Assembly (NCBI GenBank): GCA_041742255.1
Contig: JBGSIZ010000249.1
Span: 1 to 32,561 of the forward strand
Direction of reading: 5' to 3'
DNA: 32,561 nucleotides
DNA from: JBGSIZ01 sp041742255
GTDB taxonomy: Bacteria; Pseudomonadota; Alphaproteobacteria; Rhodobacterales; Rhodobacteraceae
The notes beneath the pieces were generated by a model, which did not search any database, was not told where the DNA came from, and saw only the letters and a program-made list of their open reading frames with translations. Positions 24,244-32,309 of this stretch are shown piece by piece (positions within the stretch are counted from its first letter, which is position 1; each line of letters opens with the position of its first letter). Made by a program: the position numbers and the translations under genes.

Positions 24244-25109
24244 GCCGCCTCCTGCTTGAGCGCCTTGAGCGCCTCTTCCAATTCGTTGAACGATGGACGG
24301 CAATGGCCCGGTGTATTCTGGCGCCCGACCTCGATGCAGATATTGGGGGCGTGTTTGTGCAGATTGGCAACCAGCACCTCCCGGATGAGTTGATAGAAAT
24401 GCGCGTCCTCTTCCACGACGGTTTTGAGTTTCACGGCGAACGGTCCAACCAGACCATAGGCCAGAAACACGCCCAAAAACGTGCCCACCAAGGCACCGCC
24501 GATCATTTTGCCCAGAATTTCGGGCGGTTGGTCAATTGACCCCATCGTCTTGATGACGCCCAGAACAGCGGCGACGATGCCCAAGGCAGGCAGACCATCC
24601 GCAACGGATTGCAGCGCATGAATGGAATGCATCGCGTGGTGTGTTGATTGCTCCATCCGCTTTTCCAGTACTTCTTCGACCTGGTGCGGATCGTCGTAAT
24701 TCATGGAGGCAGACCGCAACGTGTCGCAAATCAATGCCACGGCCTCTTTATCCGCCTTGATCTTGTTGTATTTTGAGAAAATCGAGGAGTCGTCTGGATT
24801 CTCGATATGTTCCTCCAGTGCGACGGGGTTAATGCGGGCCACGCGGACCAGTTCGAACAACAGGCACAACAGATCGCGGTAATCGTGATGCTTCCACTTT
24901 GGGCCTTTGAACACCTTGCCAATATCCTTGAGCGTTTGCTTGATCGCGCCTGTGTCGTTTGAAATGACAAAGGCACCGATGGCCGCGCCACCGATCATGA
25001 TCATCTCGAATGGCAAGGCCTTGAGGATAATCCCCATTTTGCCCCCGGCGAGCATGTAGCCGCCGAAAACCATGACGAAAATGATGGCAATACCAATAAG
25101 GCCGATCAT
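24240..25109 (-). CDS. motA: flagellar motor stator protein MotA
   Basis: 289-residue proton-channel stator subunit. N-terminus MIGLIGIAIIFVMVFGGYML is characteristic. Four membrane segments: two at the N-terminus and two after residue 170. The cytoplasmic loop holds the torque residues in LFELVRVARINPVALEEHIE. The channel prolines are in ADGLPALGIVAAVLGVIKTM and GLVGPFAVKL. An in-frame GTG at 25160 would add 17 residues, but the ATG at 25109 has AGGGAT seven bases upstream and fits the family. It lies 71 bases after the MotE-like gene. No motB is in the window; MotA needs it, so it must be elsewhere. Confidence 0.96.
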   Translation of the reverse strand: MIGLIGIAIIFVMVFGGYMLAGGKMGIILKALPFEMIMIGGAAIGAFVISNDTGAIKQTLKDIGKVFKGPKWKHHDYRDLLCLLFELVRVARINPVALEEHIENPDDSSIFSKYNKIKADKEAVALICDTLRSASMNYDDPHQVEEVLEKRMEQSTHHAMHSIHALQSVADGLPALGIVAAVLGVIKTMGSIDQPPEILGKMIGGALVGTFLGVFLAYGLVGPFAVKLKTVVEEDAHFYQLIREVLVANLHKHAPNICIEVGRQNTPGHCRPSFNELEEALKALKQEAA

Positions 25110-25180
25110 GCAAACTATCCCTATGCTTGCGGGTCCGACCCCGCCACCCGACCATGTCACGCAAGGGGTTACCGCCCGGT

Positions 25181-25756
25181 TTATTCCGTCGGCACACCGG
25201 CATTTCTTCCGGCCAACATGACGCTAAAAGTGTAAGCAGTGGCGGGTTCAAGCCCGGCAAGGATTGCCGCCGCCGCATCCGGGCGCATCCGGGCCAGAAA
25301 CCCCGCCGCAAAATCCGGCGACATTTCGGCAAATACTGCGGCGGCGTCCTTGGGTTTCATGTTTTCATACACCGTGGTCAGGCGGGTCAGATCATCCGAC
25401 GCCGCCGTCTGTGCAAGGGCGAGGGTCGCGGCAAGCGCTGCCTCGGCGGCGTCAAGGGCCGCAATCCGGTCGGTCAACTGGGCCTCGGCTACCTGCAAGG
25501 CCTGCAAACGGTCCGCGATCTGCCCTTCGCGTTCGGTGATCCGCGCGTCGCGGCCCGCCATCGCCTGCAACAGGGCCTCTAGCTCGGCGGGATCCGAACA
25601 GGTTTCCGGGTCCATCGGGGCCTCGGCAACATCCTCGGCCGCAAGAGCGATCAAGGAACCAGCGTCGCCAACCAGCCGCAGCAATCCGGACGCCAACAAC
25701 AACGCGGCAAGCGTCACCAGAACGCCACTAGGGCGGCGCGGCGCGGAACGGGTCAC
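25181..25756 (-). CDS. MotE-like protein
   Basis: 191-residue protein with one N-terminal membrane segment or uncleaved signal (about 11-41), an acidic Pro/Glu/Cys stretch, a long coiled coil (about 55-125), and a C-terminal domain (about 125-185) with ENMKPKDAAAVFAEMSPDFA and AGFLARMRPDAAAAILAGLE. That domain belongs to the MgtE_N/FliG-middle-like helical fold that defines MotE-family proteins. In Sinorhizobium MotE is a periplasmic chaperone for the motility protein MotC. The start is GTG, overlapping the preceding gene by four bases. Its place directly before motA supports a stator role. Confidence 0.78.
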   Translation of the reverse strand: MTRSAPRRPSGVLVTLAALLLASGLLRLVGDAGSLIALAAEDVAEAPMDPETCSDPAELEALLQAMAGRDARITEREGQIADRLQALQVAEAQLTDRIAALDAAEAALAATLALAQTAASDDLTRLTTVYENMKPKDAAAVFAEMSPDFAAGFLARMRPDAAAAILAGLEPATAYTFSVMLAGRNAGVPTE

Positions 25757-26115
25757 GCGCCGACCCTTTCCGCCTTGCGGACGAAAAACGGGCTGAGCGG
25801 TTCGGACAAGGGCGCATGAACCGGCGCAGGTTGCGGCAAATCGTGCAGCGATGCCATCAACAGTTCCAGCCGACGCGCCGCCGCTTCGGCCCGGCCATTC
25901 ACGCCATCAAGCGTCGCCACGGACCCCTTCGCCTGCGTCTGGGCCAGAACCAGCGCCTTTTGCAGGTCATCCACTTGCGCAGACAACACCGCCACAGCAC
26001 CACCAACCCCGTTTTCAAGATCGGTAAACCGGCGCAGCCGCGCAGACAGCACCATACAGTAAAACGCAGCCCCAAGCGTGCCCGCCAACAGCAGGATATC
26101 AGCAATCAAAGTCAT
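25753..26115 (-). CDS. small membrane coiled-coil protein of the fliL-motA operon
   Basis: 120 residues: one N-terminal membrane helix (about 3-24, ILLLAGTLGAAFYCMVLSAR), a short basic step, then a heptad-rich coiled coil (about 30-95, VLSAQVDDLQKALVLAQTQA, AAARRLELLMASL), and a Pro-rich tail. Similar small proteins occur in alphaproteobacterial flagellar operons; I think this is the DUF6468 family but cannot confirm it. It lies between fliL (12-base gap) and the MotE-like gene (four-base overlap). A partner of FliL or MotE at the inner membrane is a reasonable guess. Confidence 0.72.
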   Translation of the reverse strand: MTLIADILLLAGTLGAAFYCMVLSARLRRFTDLENGVGGAVAVLSAQVDDLQKALVLAQTQAKGSVATLDGVNGRAEAAARRLELLMASLHDLPQPAPVHAPLSEPLSPFFVRKAERVGA

Positions 26116-26127
26116 CGGGTTTCTCCC

Positions 26128-26619
26128 TTAGTTCATAACAAATTCCATGATGAGCAGGTCAGTGACCCGCCCTTCACCAGCAACAACCTGCACACGGCGC
26201 AGCATTTGGGCCCGCAACCGGACCAATACGGCAGGGTCCTCCAGATCGGCCGTTTCGACGGCCCGCAGATAGCCGTTCAAAACGTCCACAATCCGGGGTT
26301 TTATGCCTTCGACCTCGGCGACGCGGTCGGGGGCAACCTCCAGTTGGGCGGTAAACCGCAGGTGGCGGCTGGTACCTTGCGATGGCAGCGAAATCAGCAG
26401 CGGGTCCAAGGCCACAAAGGCGACATTGGGCAAAGGGTCCACCGGAACGGCGTGTTCGGCATCTGCGTTTTCCGATTCGGCATGGCCGCCGATCAACCCC
26501 ATCTGGACAGCCATGAATCCGCCTCCGCCCCCGGCCAACAGCAGGACAACCCCCAGTATCAACGGCATTTTCGACTTTTTCGGCGGCTGGGCCTCTGTCG
26601 GGTCGGCAACAATTGTCAT
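26128..26619 (-). CDS. fliL: flagellar basal body-associated protein FliL
   Basis: 163-residue bitopic membrane protein: a basic cytoplasmic N-terminus (PPKKSK), a membrane helix (about 19-40, LILGVVLLLAGGGGGF), and a periplasmic FliL domain with FVALDPLLISLPSQGTSRHL then RFTAQLEVAP, ending VTDLLIMEFVMN. FliL surrounds MotA/MotB and supports stator function. The ATG at 26619 has AAGGAG at good distance; upstream codons in frame are ignored. It is the first gene of the minus-strand operon that runs to 16907 and is divergent from fliF. Confidence 0.92.
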   Translation of the reverse strand: MTIVADPTEAQPPKKSKMPLILGVVLLLAGGGGGFMAVQMGLIGGHAESENADAEHAVPVDPLPNVAFVALDPLLISLPSQGTSRHLRFTAQLEVAPDRVAEVEGIKPRIVDVLNGYLRAVETADLEDPAVLVRLRAQMLRRVQVVAGEGRVTDLLIMEFVMN

Positions 26620-26666
26620 GCGCGGTCTCCTTGCGTTCGACTGATTTGTTTTTAGACCGACAGGCA

Positions 26667-26681
26667 CTAACCGATTGTTAA
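26667..26681. promoter_or_regulatory. candidate CtrA site between fliL and fliF
   Basis: CTAA-N7-TTAA (CTAACCGATTGTTAAG) in the 122-base divergent spacer, one mismatch from the CtrA consensus and close to the TTAAC-N5-GTTAA form. It lies 48 bases from the fliL start and 61 from the fliF start, so it could control both the export/stator operon and the MS-ring operon. Confidence 0.5.
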
Positions 26682-26741
26682 GCCTGATCCGCCATTCAGA
26701 ACCTGCCGGGGAGAAACCGCGGCATTGGCAGGAGACATCGG

Positions 26742-28340
26742 GTGGGCGACCTCACAAGAACCTGGGAAGGGCTCGACACGCGAAAGCGGGCCATTGTGGG
26801 ACTGGCGACCATCGCGGTTTTCGCGATCGTGCTGTTTTTGGCCCGTGGGACCGGGTCCAAAGACATGGCATTGCTGTATTCCGGGTTGGAAAGCACGGCA
26901 GCGGGCGAAATAGTCACGGCACTGGACCAGCGCGGCGCGCTTTACGAAGTGCGCGGAACAGCGGTGTATGTCGAGGCAGCGCAGCGCGATTTGTTGCGGA
27001 TGTCCCTGGCGGGGGAGGGGTTGCCGCAAAACTCGACGCAAGGCTATGAAATCCTTGACCAATTGTCGGGCTTTGGCACGACATCGCAAATGTTCGACGC
27101 GGCCTACTGGCGGGCCAAAGAGGGCGAATTGGCGCGGACGATTCTGGCCAGCCCCTTTGTGCGGTCCGCCCGCGTCCACATCTCCAGCCCCACAAACCGC
27201 CCCTTTGCCCGGGATCAACGGCCCACAGCGGCGGTCACGGTCACGCCGCAAGGCGGCGCATTGTCTCCAGAACAGGCCAAGGCGTTGCAATTTCTGGTAT
27301 CCTCAGCAGTGTCTGGCCTGACGCCGGATGATGTCGCCGTAATCGACAGCACGTCCGGATTGGTCAGCGGGTCCGATGCCGCGGCTGTTTCCTCGGGCAG
27401 CGACCGGGCCGAAGATTTGCGGCTGCGGGCGCAGCGGTTGCTGGAGGCGCGGGTAGGTTTTGGCAATGCCATGGTCGAGGTGAGCGTCGATACGGTCACG
27501 GAAACCGAATCAATCACGCAACGCACCATCGACCCGGACAGCCGCATCGCGATCAGCACCGAGGTCGAAGAACGGTCCAACACGGCGCAGGACAATGGCG
27601 ACGGGGCCGTCACCGTCGCGTCCAATCTGCCCACCGGCGATACAGCGGGGGCCGGCGGCACCTCCAATAGCGAAAACAGCGAAACCCGGTCGCTTACCAA
27701 TTACGAAGTGTCCGAAACCCAACGCGAGGTGTTGCGGGTGCCCGGTGCCATCCGGCGGCTTTCGGTGGCTGTTTTGGTCAATGACGTGGTGACAACGGCT
27801 GCTGACGGCACGGTGACATCGACACCGCGCACGCCCGAAGAACTCGAAGCGCTCAAAACCCTTGTCGGGTCGGCGGTTGGTTTGGACGAGGCGCGCGGCG
27901 ATGTCCTGACCCTGCAATCCATGGCATTTGAGCCGATCGAGGCGTTGGGGACCACTGCCGCCGAGGCGCCATCGGTCCCGCTCAACCTTATGTCCTTGAT
28001 CCAGATCGGGGTTCTCGCCTTTGTCGTCCTTGTTCTGGGGCTCTTCGTCGTGCGCCCGATCCTGACGGGCGCACGCACCGCGCGTCTGCCGCCGCCACAG
28101 CCCACGCTTGCCTTGGACAACGCGCGACCTGCGGGAACAATGGCAATTTCTGGTGGGCCCGGCGCGCAAATGGCGCTTTCGGGTCCGGCCGCTACGGCGC
28201 CGGATGGCACAGCCGAGGGCCCGGAACCGCCAGAAGATCCGGTCGCACGCCTGCGCCGGATGATCGCGGAACGGCAAACCGAGTCGATCCAACTGCTCCA
28301 AAGCTGGATCGAAGACCCCGATGACCGGGAGAAGGCATGA
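26742..28340 (+). CDS. fliF: flagellar MS-ring protein FliF
   Basis: 532-residue MS-ring subunit with the usual two membrane helices (about 18-35 and 416-441). The ring-building motifs between them include MALLYSGLESTAAGEIVTAL, YEVRGTAVYVEAAQRDLLRM, PQNSTQGYEILDQLSGFGTT and ARVHISSPTNRPFARDQRPT. The C-terminal cytoplasmic tail (about 502-526, MIAERQTESIQLLQSWIEDP) is the FliG-binding segment, so a FliG should exist elsewhere in the genome. The start is GTG with AGGAG upstream. The stop overlaps the next gene by four bases. Confidence 0.96.
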   Translation: MGDLTRTWEGLDTRKRAIVGLATIAVFAIVLFLARGTGSKDMALLYSGLESTAAGEIVTALDQRGALYEVRGTAVYVEAAQRDLLRMSLAGEGLPQNSTQGYEILDQLSGFGTTSQMFDAAYWRAKEGELARTILASPFVRSARVHISSPTNRPFARDQRPTAAVTVTPQGGALSPEQAKALQFLVSSAVSGLTPDDVAVIDSTSGLVSGSDAAAVSSGSDRAEDLRLRAQRLLEARVGFGNAMVEVSVDTVTETESITQRTIDPDSRIAISTEVEERSNTAQDNGDGAVTVASNLPTGDTAGAGGTSNSENSETRSLTNYEVSETQREVLRVPGAIRRLSVAVLVNDVVTTAADGTVTSTPRTPEELEALKTLVGSAVGLDEARGDVLTLQSMAFEPIEALGTTAAEAPSVPLNLMSLIQIGVLAFVVLVLGLFVVRPILTGARTARLPPPQPTLALDNARPAGTMAISGGPGAQMALSGPAATAPDGTAEGPEPPEDPVARLRRMIAERQTESIQLLQSWIEDPDDREKA

Positions 28341-28927
28341 TGCAAACCGCGCGTCTCTTGTTCGAGAAATTTGAAATTGGGGGGGACCCCGCCACTGCGG
28401 GTCCGTCCGCCGAATGGGTAGCCGGGCATGCAGCCGGTCTGGCCGAAGGGCACGCAGCCGCACAGGACGCCGCGCGGCACGACCAGTCAAGATTGCAGAG
28501 CGATCTGGTTCAGGCAGTGTCCGACATGACGTTTGTCTATGCCGAAGCGGAACAGGCGGTTCTCCGCAGCTTGATCCCTTTGTTTTCAGGCATCTGTGCG
28601 CATCTTTTGCCGGGTATGGAACAGGCCGCACTTGCGGCGCATCTGGTCGAACACCTGCGCGCCCTTGCCCGCGACATCTGCCCGGGCCAGATCATTCTGC
28701 GGGTCGCGCCCGCAGAACTTGAGGCCGTCTCAAACGCCTTGAACGGGGACCTACGCGACGCTGTGACGGTCACGGCGGATCCGGCACTCGCGCCCGGAAC
28801 GGCAAATTGGTCTGCCGGGGACGTCACCCGACAAATCGATATCACTGCCGCTTTTGCGCAAATCCAAGACACCTTGCGCGCGACACTTCATGAAATCGAA
28901 AGGAAAGATGCAAATGGCGCTCAATGA
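28337..28927 (+). CDS. fliH: flagellar assembly protein FliH-like
   Basis: 196-residue cytoplasmic protein in the fliH position between fliF and fliN. The middle is an Ala/Gln-rich helical region (AAGLAEGHAAAQDAARHDQS) followed by a V-ATPase-E/FliH-like C-terminal half (ALAAHLVEHLRALARDICPG, QIILRVAPAELEAV, VTADPALAPGTANWSAGDVT). FliH regulates FliI and links it to FliN at the C ring. The family diverges fast, so the call depends partly on context. The start overlaps the fliF stop, and its end overlaps fliN by 14 bases. Confidence 0.75.
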   Translation: MMQTARLLFEKFEIGGDPATAGPSAEWVAGHAAGLAEGHAAAQDAARHDQSRLQSDLVQAVSDMTFVYAEAEQAVLRSLIPLFSGICAHLLPGMEQAALAAHLVEHLRALARDICPGQIILRVAPAELEAVSNALNGDLRDAVTVTADPALAPGTANWSAGDVTRQIDITAAFAQIQDTLRATLHEIERKDANGAQ

Positions 28928-29204
28928 CACTTCAGGGCGGGACGGCACCAGCCACCCCCTGCATTCCGTGCCGATCGAGGTGACAATCTCCGTCGGTCGG
29001 GCCCGCCCCTTGGTCCGGGACCTGCTGACCCTTGGCGAAAACGCGGTCTTGCCCCTCGACCGGCGGATCGATGACCCCGTAGAATTGTATATCGGGACCC
29101 GTCTGATTGCGCGGGGCGAGTTGCAGGAACTGGAGGGCGGAGAGCCAGGGCAACTTGCCGTCCGCCTGACCGAGGTCTCGCCGCTGCCCTCTGATCTGGC
29201 CTGA
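28914..29204 (+). CDS. fliN: flagellar motor switch protein FliN
   Basis: 96-residue C-ring protein consisting mainly of one SpoA domain: HSVPIEVTISVGRARPLVRD, LLTLGENAVLPLDRRIDDPV, ELYIGTRLIARGELQELEGG and LAVRLTEVSPL. The ATG at 28914 is about eight bases after AAGGAA; an ATG at 28908 is possible but too close to the ribosome binding site. It starts inside the fliH-like gene. No fliM was found in this window, though FliN normally assembles with it. Confidence 0.92.
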   Translation: MALNDTSGRDGTSHPLHSVPIEVTISVGRARPLVRDLLTLGENAVLPLDRRIDDPVELYIGTRLIARGELQELEGGEPGQLAVRLTEVSPLPSDLA

Positions 29205-29210
29205 CCTTTG

Positions 29211-29945
29211 ATGCGCCGAATCCTCCCCAGTCTAGTCGTTTTGCTGCTTCTTGCGGCCCAACCATCCATCGCGCAGGACGTGACACTGACGCTGGGGGAC
29301 GGCGGCGACGGGGCGCTCGCCACCCGCTCGATTCAGTTGCTTGTGCTGATCACAGTGCTCAGCATCGTGCCGGGGTTGGCGATCATGGTGACCTGTTTTC
29401 CGTTCATCGTCACGGTTTTGGCGATTCTGCGGCAGGGAATCGGCCTCCAACAATCGCCGCCGAATATGTTGATCGTGAGCCTCGCGTTGTTCCTGACGTA
29501 TTTCGTCATGGAACCCGTGTTCATGGCCTCTTGGACAAACGGCATTGATCCTCTGCTCAACAACGGCATGAGCATTGAGGAAGCCTTTGCCCGTACCATG
29601 GACCCCTTCCGCGTCTTCATGACGGGCCGAATAGACCCGGACACCTTCGAAGACCTTGCGTCCCTGCGCCCCGGCTTTTCACCCGGAGCGGCCATCGGTG
29701 ACGCCCCTTTGTCGGTCTTGGTGCCCAGTTTCCTGTTGTCAGAGGTCGAACGGGCGTTTCAGGTCGGCTTCCTGATTTTTCTGCCGTTCCTGATCATTGA
29801 CCTCGTCGTGGCCGCGGTCCTGATGTCGATGGGCATGATGATGGTGCCCCCGGCGATCGTATCGCTCCCGTTCAAACTTGCATTCTTCGTGGTGGCGGAT
29901 GGGTGGAGCCTTGTCGCAGGCAGCCTCGTGCGGAGCTACTTCTGA
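29211..29945 (+). CDS. fliP: flagellar export gate protein FliP
   Basis: 244-residue inner-membrane export gate subunit with a cleavable signal-like N-terminus (RRILPSLVVLLLLAAQPSIA-QD), as typical for FliP. Membrane segments follow the signature FPFIVTVLAILRQGIGLQQS and PPNMLIVSLALFLTYFVMEP. The C-terminal motif LVPSFLLSEVERAFQVGFLI then FLPFLIIDLVVAAVLMSMGM is diagnostic. The start is the ATG at 29211, six bases after the fliN stop. It converges on flgI. Confidence 0.97.
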   Translation: MRRILPSLVVLLLLAAQPSIAQDVTLTLGDGGDGALATRSIQLLVLITVLSIVPGLAIMVTCFPFIVTVLAILRQGIGLQQSPPNMLIVSLALFLTYFVMEPVFMASWTNGIDPLLNNGMSIEEAFARTMDPFRVFMTGRIDPDTFEDLASLRPGFSPGAAIGDAPLSVLVPSFLLSEVERAFQVGFLIFLPFLIIDLVVAAVLMSMGMMMVPPAIVSLPFKLAFFVVADGWSLVAGSLVRSYF

Positions 29946-30189
29946 GCGCGGGGCAGTAAACGCCCGTAAGGTAATTCGGACCAGCGTTCACGCGACATGC
30001 GGGTAAAGTTAGGACTGGCGTAACTGCGAGGTGCCGCACTTTCGCCGTCGTGTCGCACTTGCCGTTTCTTCGCCAAAGACGGGCATTTCACAGCCCCTTT
30101 GGCTTTCTCTGCCGTGCATCGGCCATCGCCAGACCGGGCAACCATTTACCGCGCTGGCGGACATGTGACCGAGCGTCACCAGCCCACCA
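29946..30189. other. spacer between convergent fliP and flgI
   Basis: 244 bases with no gene I can support and no clear T-tract terminator. GGGC and GCCC at about 29950-29965 could form a weak stem. Short minus-strand open frames exist but start inside flgI or lack a ribosome binding site, and they show no family resemblance. Confidence 0.5.
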
Positions 30190-31296
30190 TCACCGCACGA
30201 TGAACTCGGCATGCAACGCTCCGGCTGCCTTGATGCTCTTGAGGATGTCGATCATGTCATGCGGGGCGACGCCCAGTGCATTCAGACCCGCAACAACTTC
30301 GGACAGGGACGTGCCTTCGCTGATCTCCGCAAGTCCAATGCCCGGCTCTTCGGTGATGGCGGCATTTGTGCGCGGCACGACGACCGTCTCGCCCGGCGCA
30401 AACGGATTGGGCTGAATGACGGCGGGCTGTTCCTCAATCCGGAGCGTCAGGTTTCCCTGGCTCACCGCGACGCGGCTGATCCGGACATCCTCCCCCATAA
30501 CAATCGTGCCCGAGCGTTGATCAACAACCACGCGCGCGCGGCGTTCCGGCTCGACCAATATGTTCTCGATCCGGCCCAGCGCATGGGCGGGCGACGGCAT
30601 CAGTGTCGAGGCAATGTCGATCTGGACGGTGCCCGCGTCCAACATCAGTGCCACGCCCCGCCCAAAATCGGCATTGATCGCCTGTTCGATCCGCGCGGCA
30701 GTGGTGAAATCCGGGGTGCGCAGTGCGAGCCGAACCGAGGTGAGCGCCGCGAAATCAAAGGCCACCTCTCGTTCGACCGTCGCACCCGAGGGTATCACGC
30801 CAGCGGTCGGCACGCCTTGGGTCACGCGTGCGCCGTCTCCCTCGGCGGTAACCCCGCCTGCAATGATGGTGCCTTGAGCCACGGCGTAAATCTCGCCGTC
30901 CGCCGCATTCAACGGCGTCATGATAAGCGTCCCACCCAGCAGGCTTTTGGCGTCCCCAATTGCCGATACGGTGACGTCAATCGGGCTGCCGGCCCGCGAA
31001 AAAGGGGGCAGGCTGGCCGTCACCAGAACGGCGGCGACGTTGCGTGGACGGAACTGTTCACCAGTCACATTCACCCCAAGCCGCTCAAGAATATTGGTCA
31101 TGATTTCTTCGGTAAACGGCGAATTCCGCAAACCATCCCCGGTGCCGTTCAGGCCGACAACGAGACCGTAACCGACCAGATCGTTGGACCGGACCCCGTC
31201 GAACTCAACCAGATCCTTGAGCCGAATGGGCGACGCCCCAAGCGGCGCCCCCGCAACAAGAGCCAAGCACGCGCAGGCCGCCAGCAGTTTTTTCAA
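30190..31296 (-). CDS. flgI: flagellar P-ring protein FlgI
   Basis: 368-residue periplasmic P-ring subunit. Signal peptide (about residues 1-21, KKLLAACACLALVAGAPLGA-S), then the family motifs RLKDLVEFDGVRSNDLVGYG, LVVGLNGTGDGL, NVAAVLVTASLPPFSRAGSP and IDVTVSAIGDAKSLLGGTLI, and the C-terminal LNALGVAPHDMIDILKSIKA. The start is TTG at 31296, overlapping the flgL stop by four bases (TTGA), with GGAG eight bases upstream inside flgL. No better in-frame ATG fits the signal peptide. It is the last gene of the flgK-flgL-flgI run. Confidence 0.96.
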   Translation of the reverse strand: MKKLLAACACLALVAGAPLGASPIRLKDLVEFDGVRSNDLVGYGLVVGLNGTGDGLRNSPFTEEIMTNILERLGVNVTGEQFRPRNVAAVLVTASLPPFSRAGSPIDVTVSAIGDAKSLLGGTLIMTPLNAADGEIYAVAQGTIIAGGVTAEGDGARVTQGVPTAGVIPSGATVEREVAFDFAALTSVRLALRTPDFTTAARIEQAINADFGRGVALMLDAGTVQIDIASTLMPSPAHALGRIENILVEPERRARVVVDQRSGTIVMGEDVRISRVAVSQGNLTLRIEEQPAVIQPNPFAPGETVVVPRTNAAITEEPGIGLAEISEGTSLSEVVAGLNALGVAPHDMIDILKSIKAAGALHAEFIVR

Positions 31297-32306
31297 CGCA
31301 AATACTCCGTCAAGGACAACCGCGACAGGCGGGATGTCAGGGTATAATGGGTTTCAAGCTGGATCTGGACGGCCTGCAGCGCGGTGGCTGTGTCATAGGG
31401 GTCGGCGGACACCATATCATTGCGCATCAAGGTAAATGTAGTGCGCTGGCTGGTATGCGATTGTGCCACCTCAGCAATCCGCGCCTCCGCAGTGCCAAGC
31501 CGGGATTGGATCCCCACGACCCCTTGGCCCGCGGTCAACAGACGTTCGCCCGCATCCCGGATCAAGGCGGCCTTGGTATCGGTTGGCAACGTCACCCCCG
31601 GCGCCTCTGCCATGGCAGCAATGGCCGAGGCCGTCAGGATTTCACGGATCGCGGGATCATCTGCGCGGGCATCGAGCGTCACCGTCTGTTGCGGATCCAC
31701 CCGACGGCGGGCGGGATCACCCGAGGCGCCAATGTATCCAAGCGTGTCAAAACCACCGGGCTGTTGAAACCAATCTTCAACAGCGGCCGCAACGCCGGCA
31801 GCGTCCGTCGCGCCAGACGCCGCAACAGCACCGGCGATGGCGGTCAACATGGCATCAGGGTCGCCCATGGCGGCCCCTTCGGTCGCGGTTCCGGCAAACA
31901 GGGCGCGGTCGGCCAGCCGGGCATTCATTGCGAGTGCCACACTGCGAAACCCTTCGCGGCCAGCATGCGCCGCCTCGGTCACCTGTTCAAAACTGCTGGT
32001 TGCGGTCACCGGCAGCAACTGTTCGGCGACCTTGCCCCGGGTTGTGTTCACCTGATCCAGAACGGTCTGCATCATCGACAGGGTCTGACTGGCCTCCGAC
32101 GCGGCACGACCGAAACCCTCCAGCAACGCAAGGCTGCGATCAAACGACGCCAGCCGGGTCCGGTCGCCGCCCAGATGGCGGGTCAAATCCCCGACCTTGC
32201 CTGTGCTCAGCTCGTTGGTAAGCCGGTTCAGCCGGGTCTTGAGATCCGTATTGTGGCGCATCGTCACGAAATGTTGGGACATGTCCCCGATCGAGGTCAA
32301 CGGCAT
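31293..32306 (-). CDS. flgL: hook-filament junction protein FlgL
   Basis: 337-residue junction protein related to flagellin. The N-terminal helical region (SQHFVTMRHNTDLKTRLNRL then TNELSTGKVGDLTRHLGGDR) and the C-terminal one (IAEVAQSHTSQRTTFTLMRN, DPYDTATALQAVQIQLETHY, LTSRLSRLSLTEYLR) give the D0/D1 axial helices. The middle is Ala/Asp-rich and variable. The closing motif ATALQAVQIQLETHYTLTSR is typical of FlgL. It begins three bases after the flgK stop and is coupled to flgI. Its export chaperone is probably the FlgN-like protein of 6939-7280. Confidence 0.93.
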   Translation of the reverse strand: MPLTSIGDMSQHFVTMRHNTDLKTRLNRLTNELSTGKVGDLTRHLGGDRTRLASFDRSLALLEGFGRAASEASQTLSMMQTVLDQVNTTRGKVAEQLLPVTATSSFEQVTEAAHAGREGFRSVALAMNARLADRALFAGTATEGAAMGDPDAMLTAIAGAVAASGATDAAGVAAAVEDWFQQPGGFDTLGYIGASGDPARRRVDPQQTVTLDARADDPAIREILTASAIAAMAEAPGVTLPTDTKAALIRDAGERLLTAGQGVVGIQSRLGTAEARIAEVAQSHTSQRTTFTLMRNDMVSADPYDTATALQAVQIQLETHYTLTSRLSRLSLTEYLR

Positions 32307-32309
32307 GGC

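Noticed and set aside
29936..30212. Short minus-strand frames in the fliP-flgI spacer
   Set aside because: They begin inside flgI or lack a ribosome binding site, disagree with each other in frame and show no family match; kept only as an unexplained spacer.
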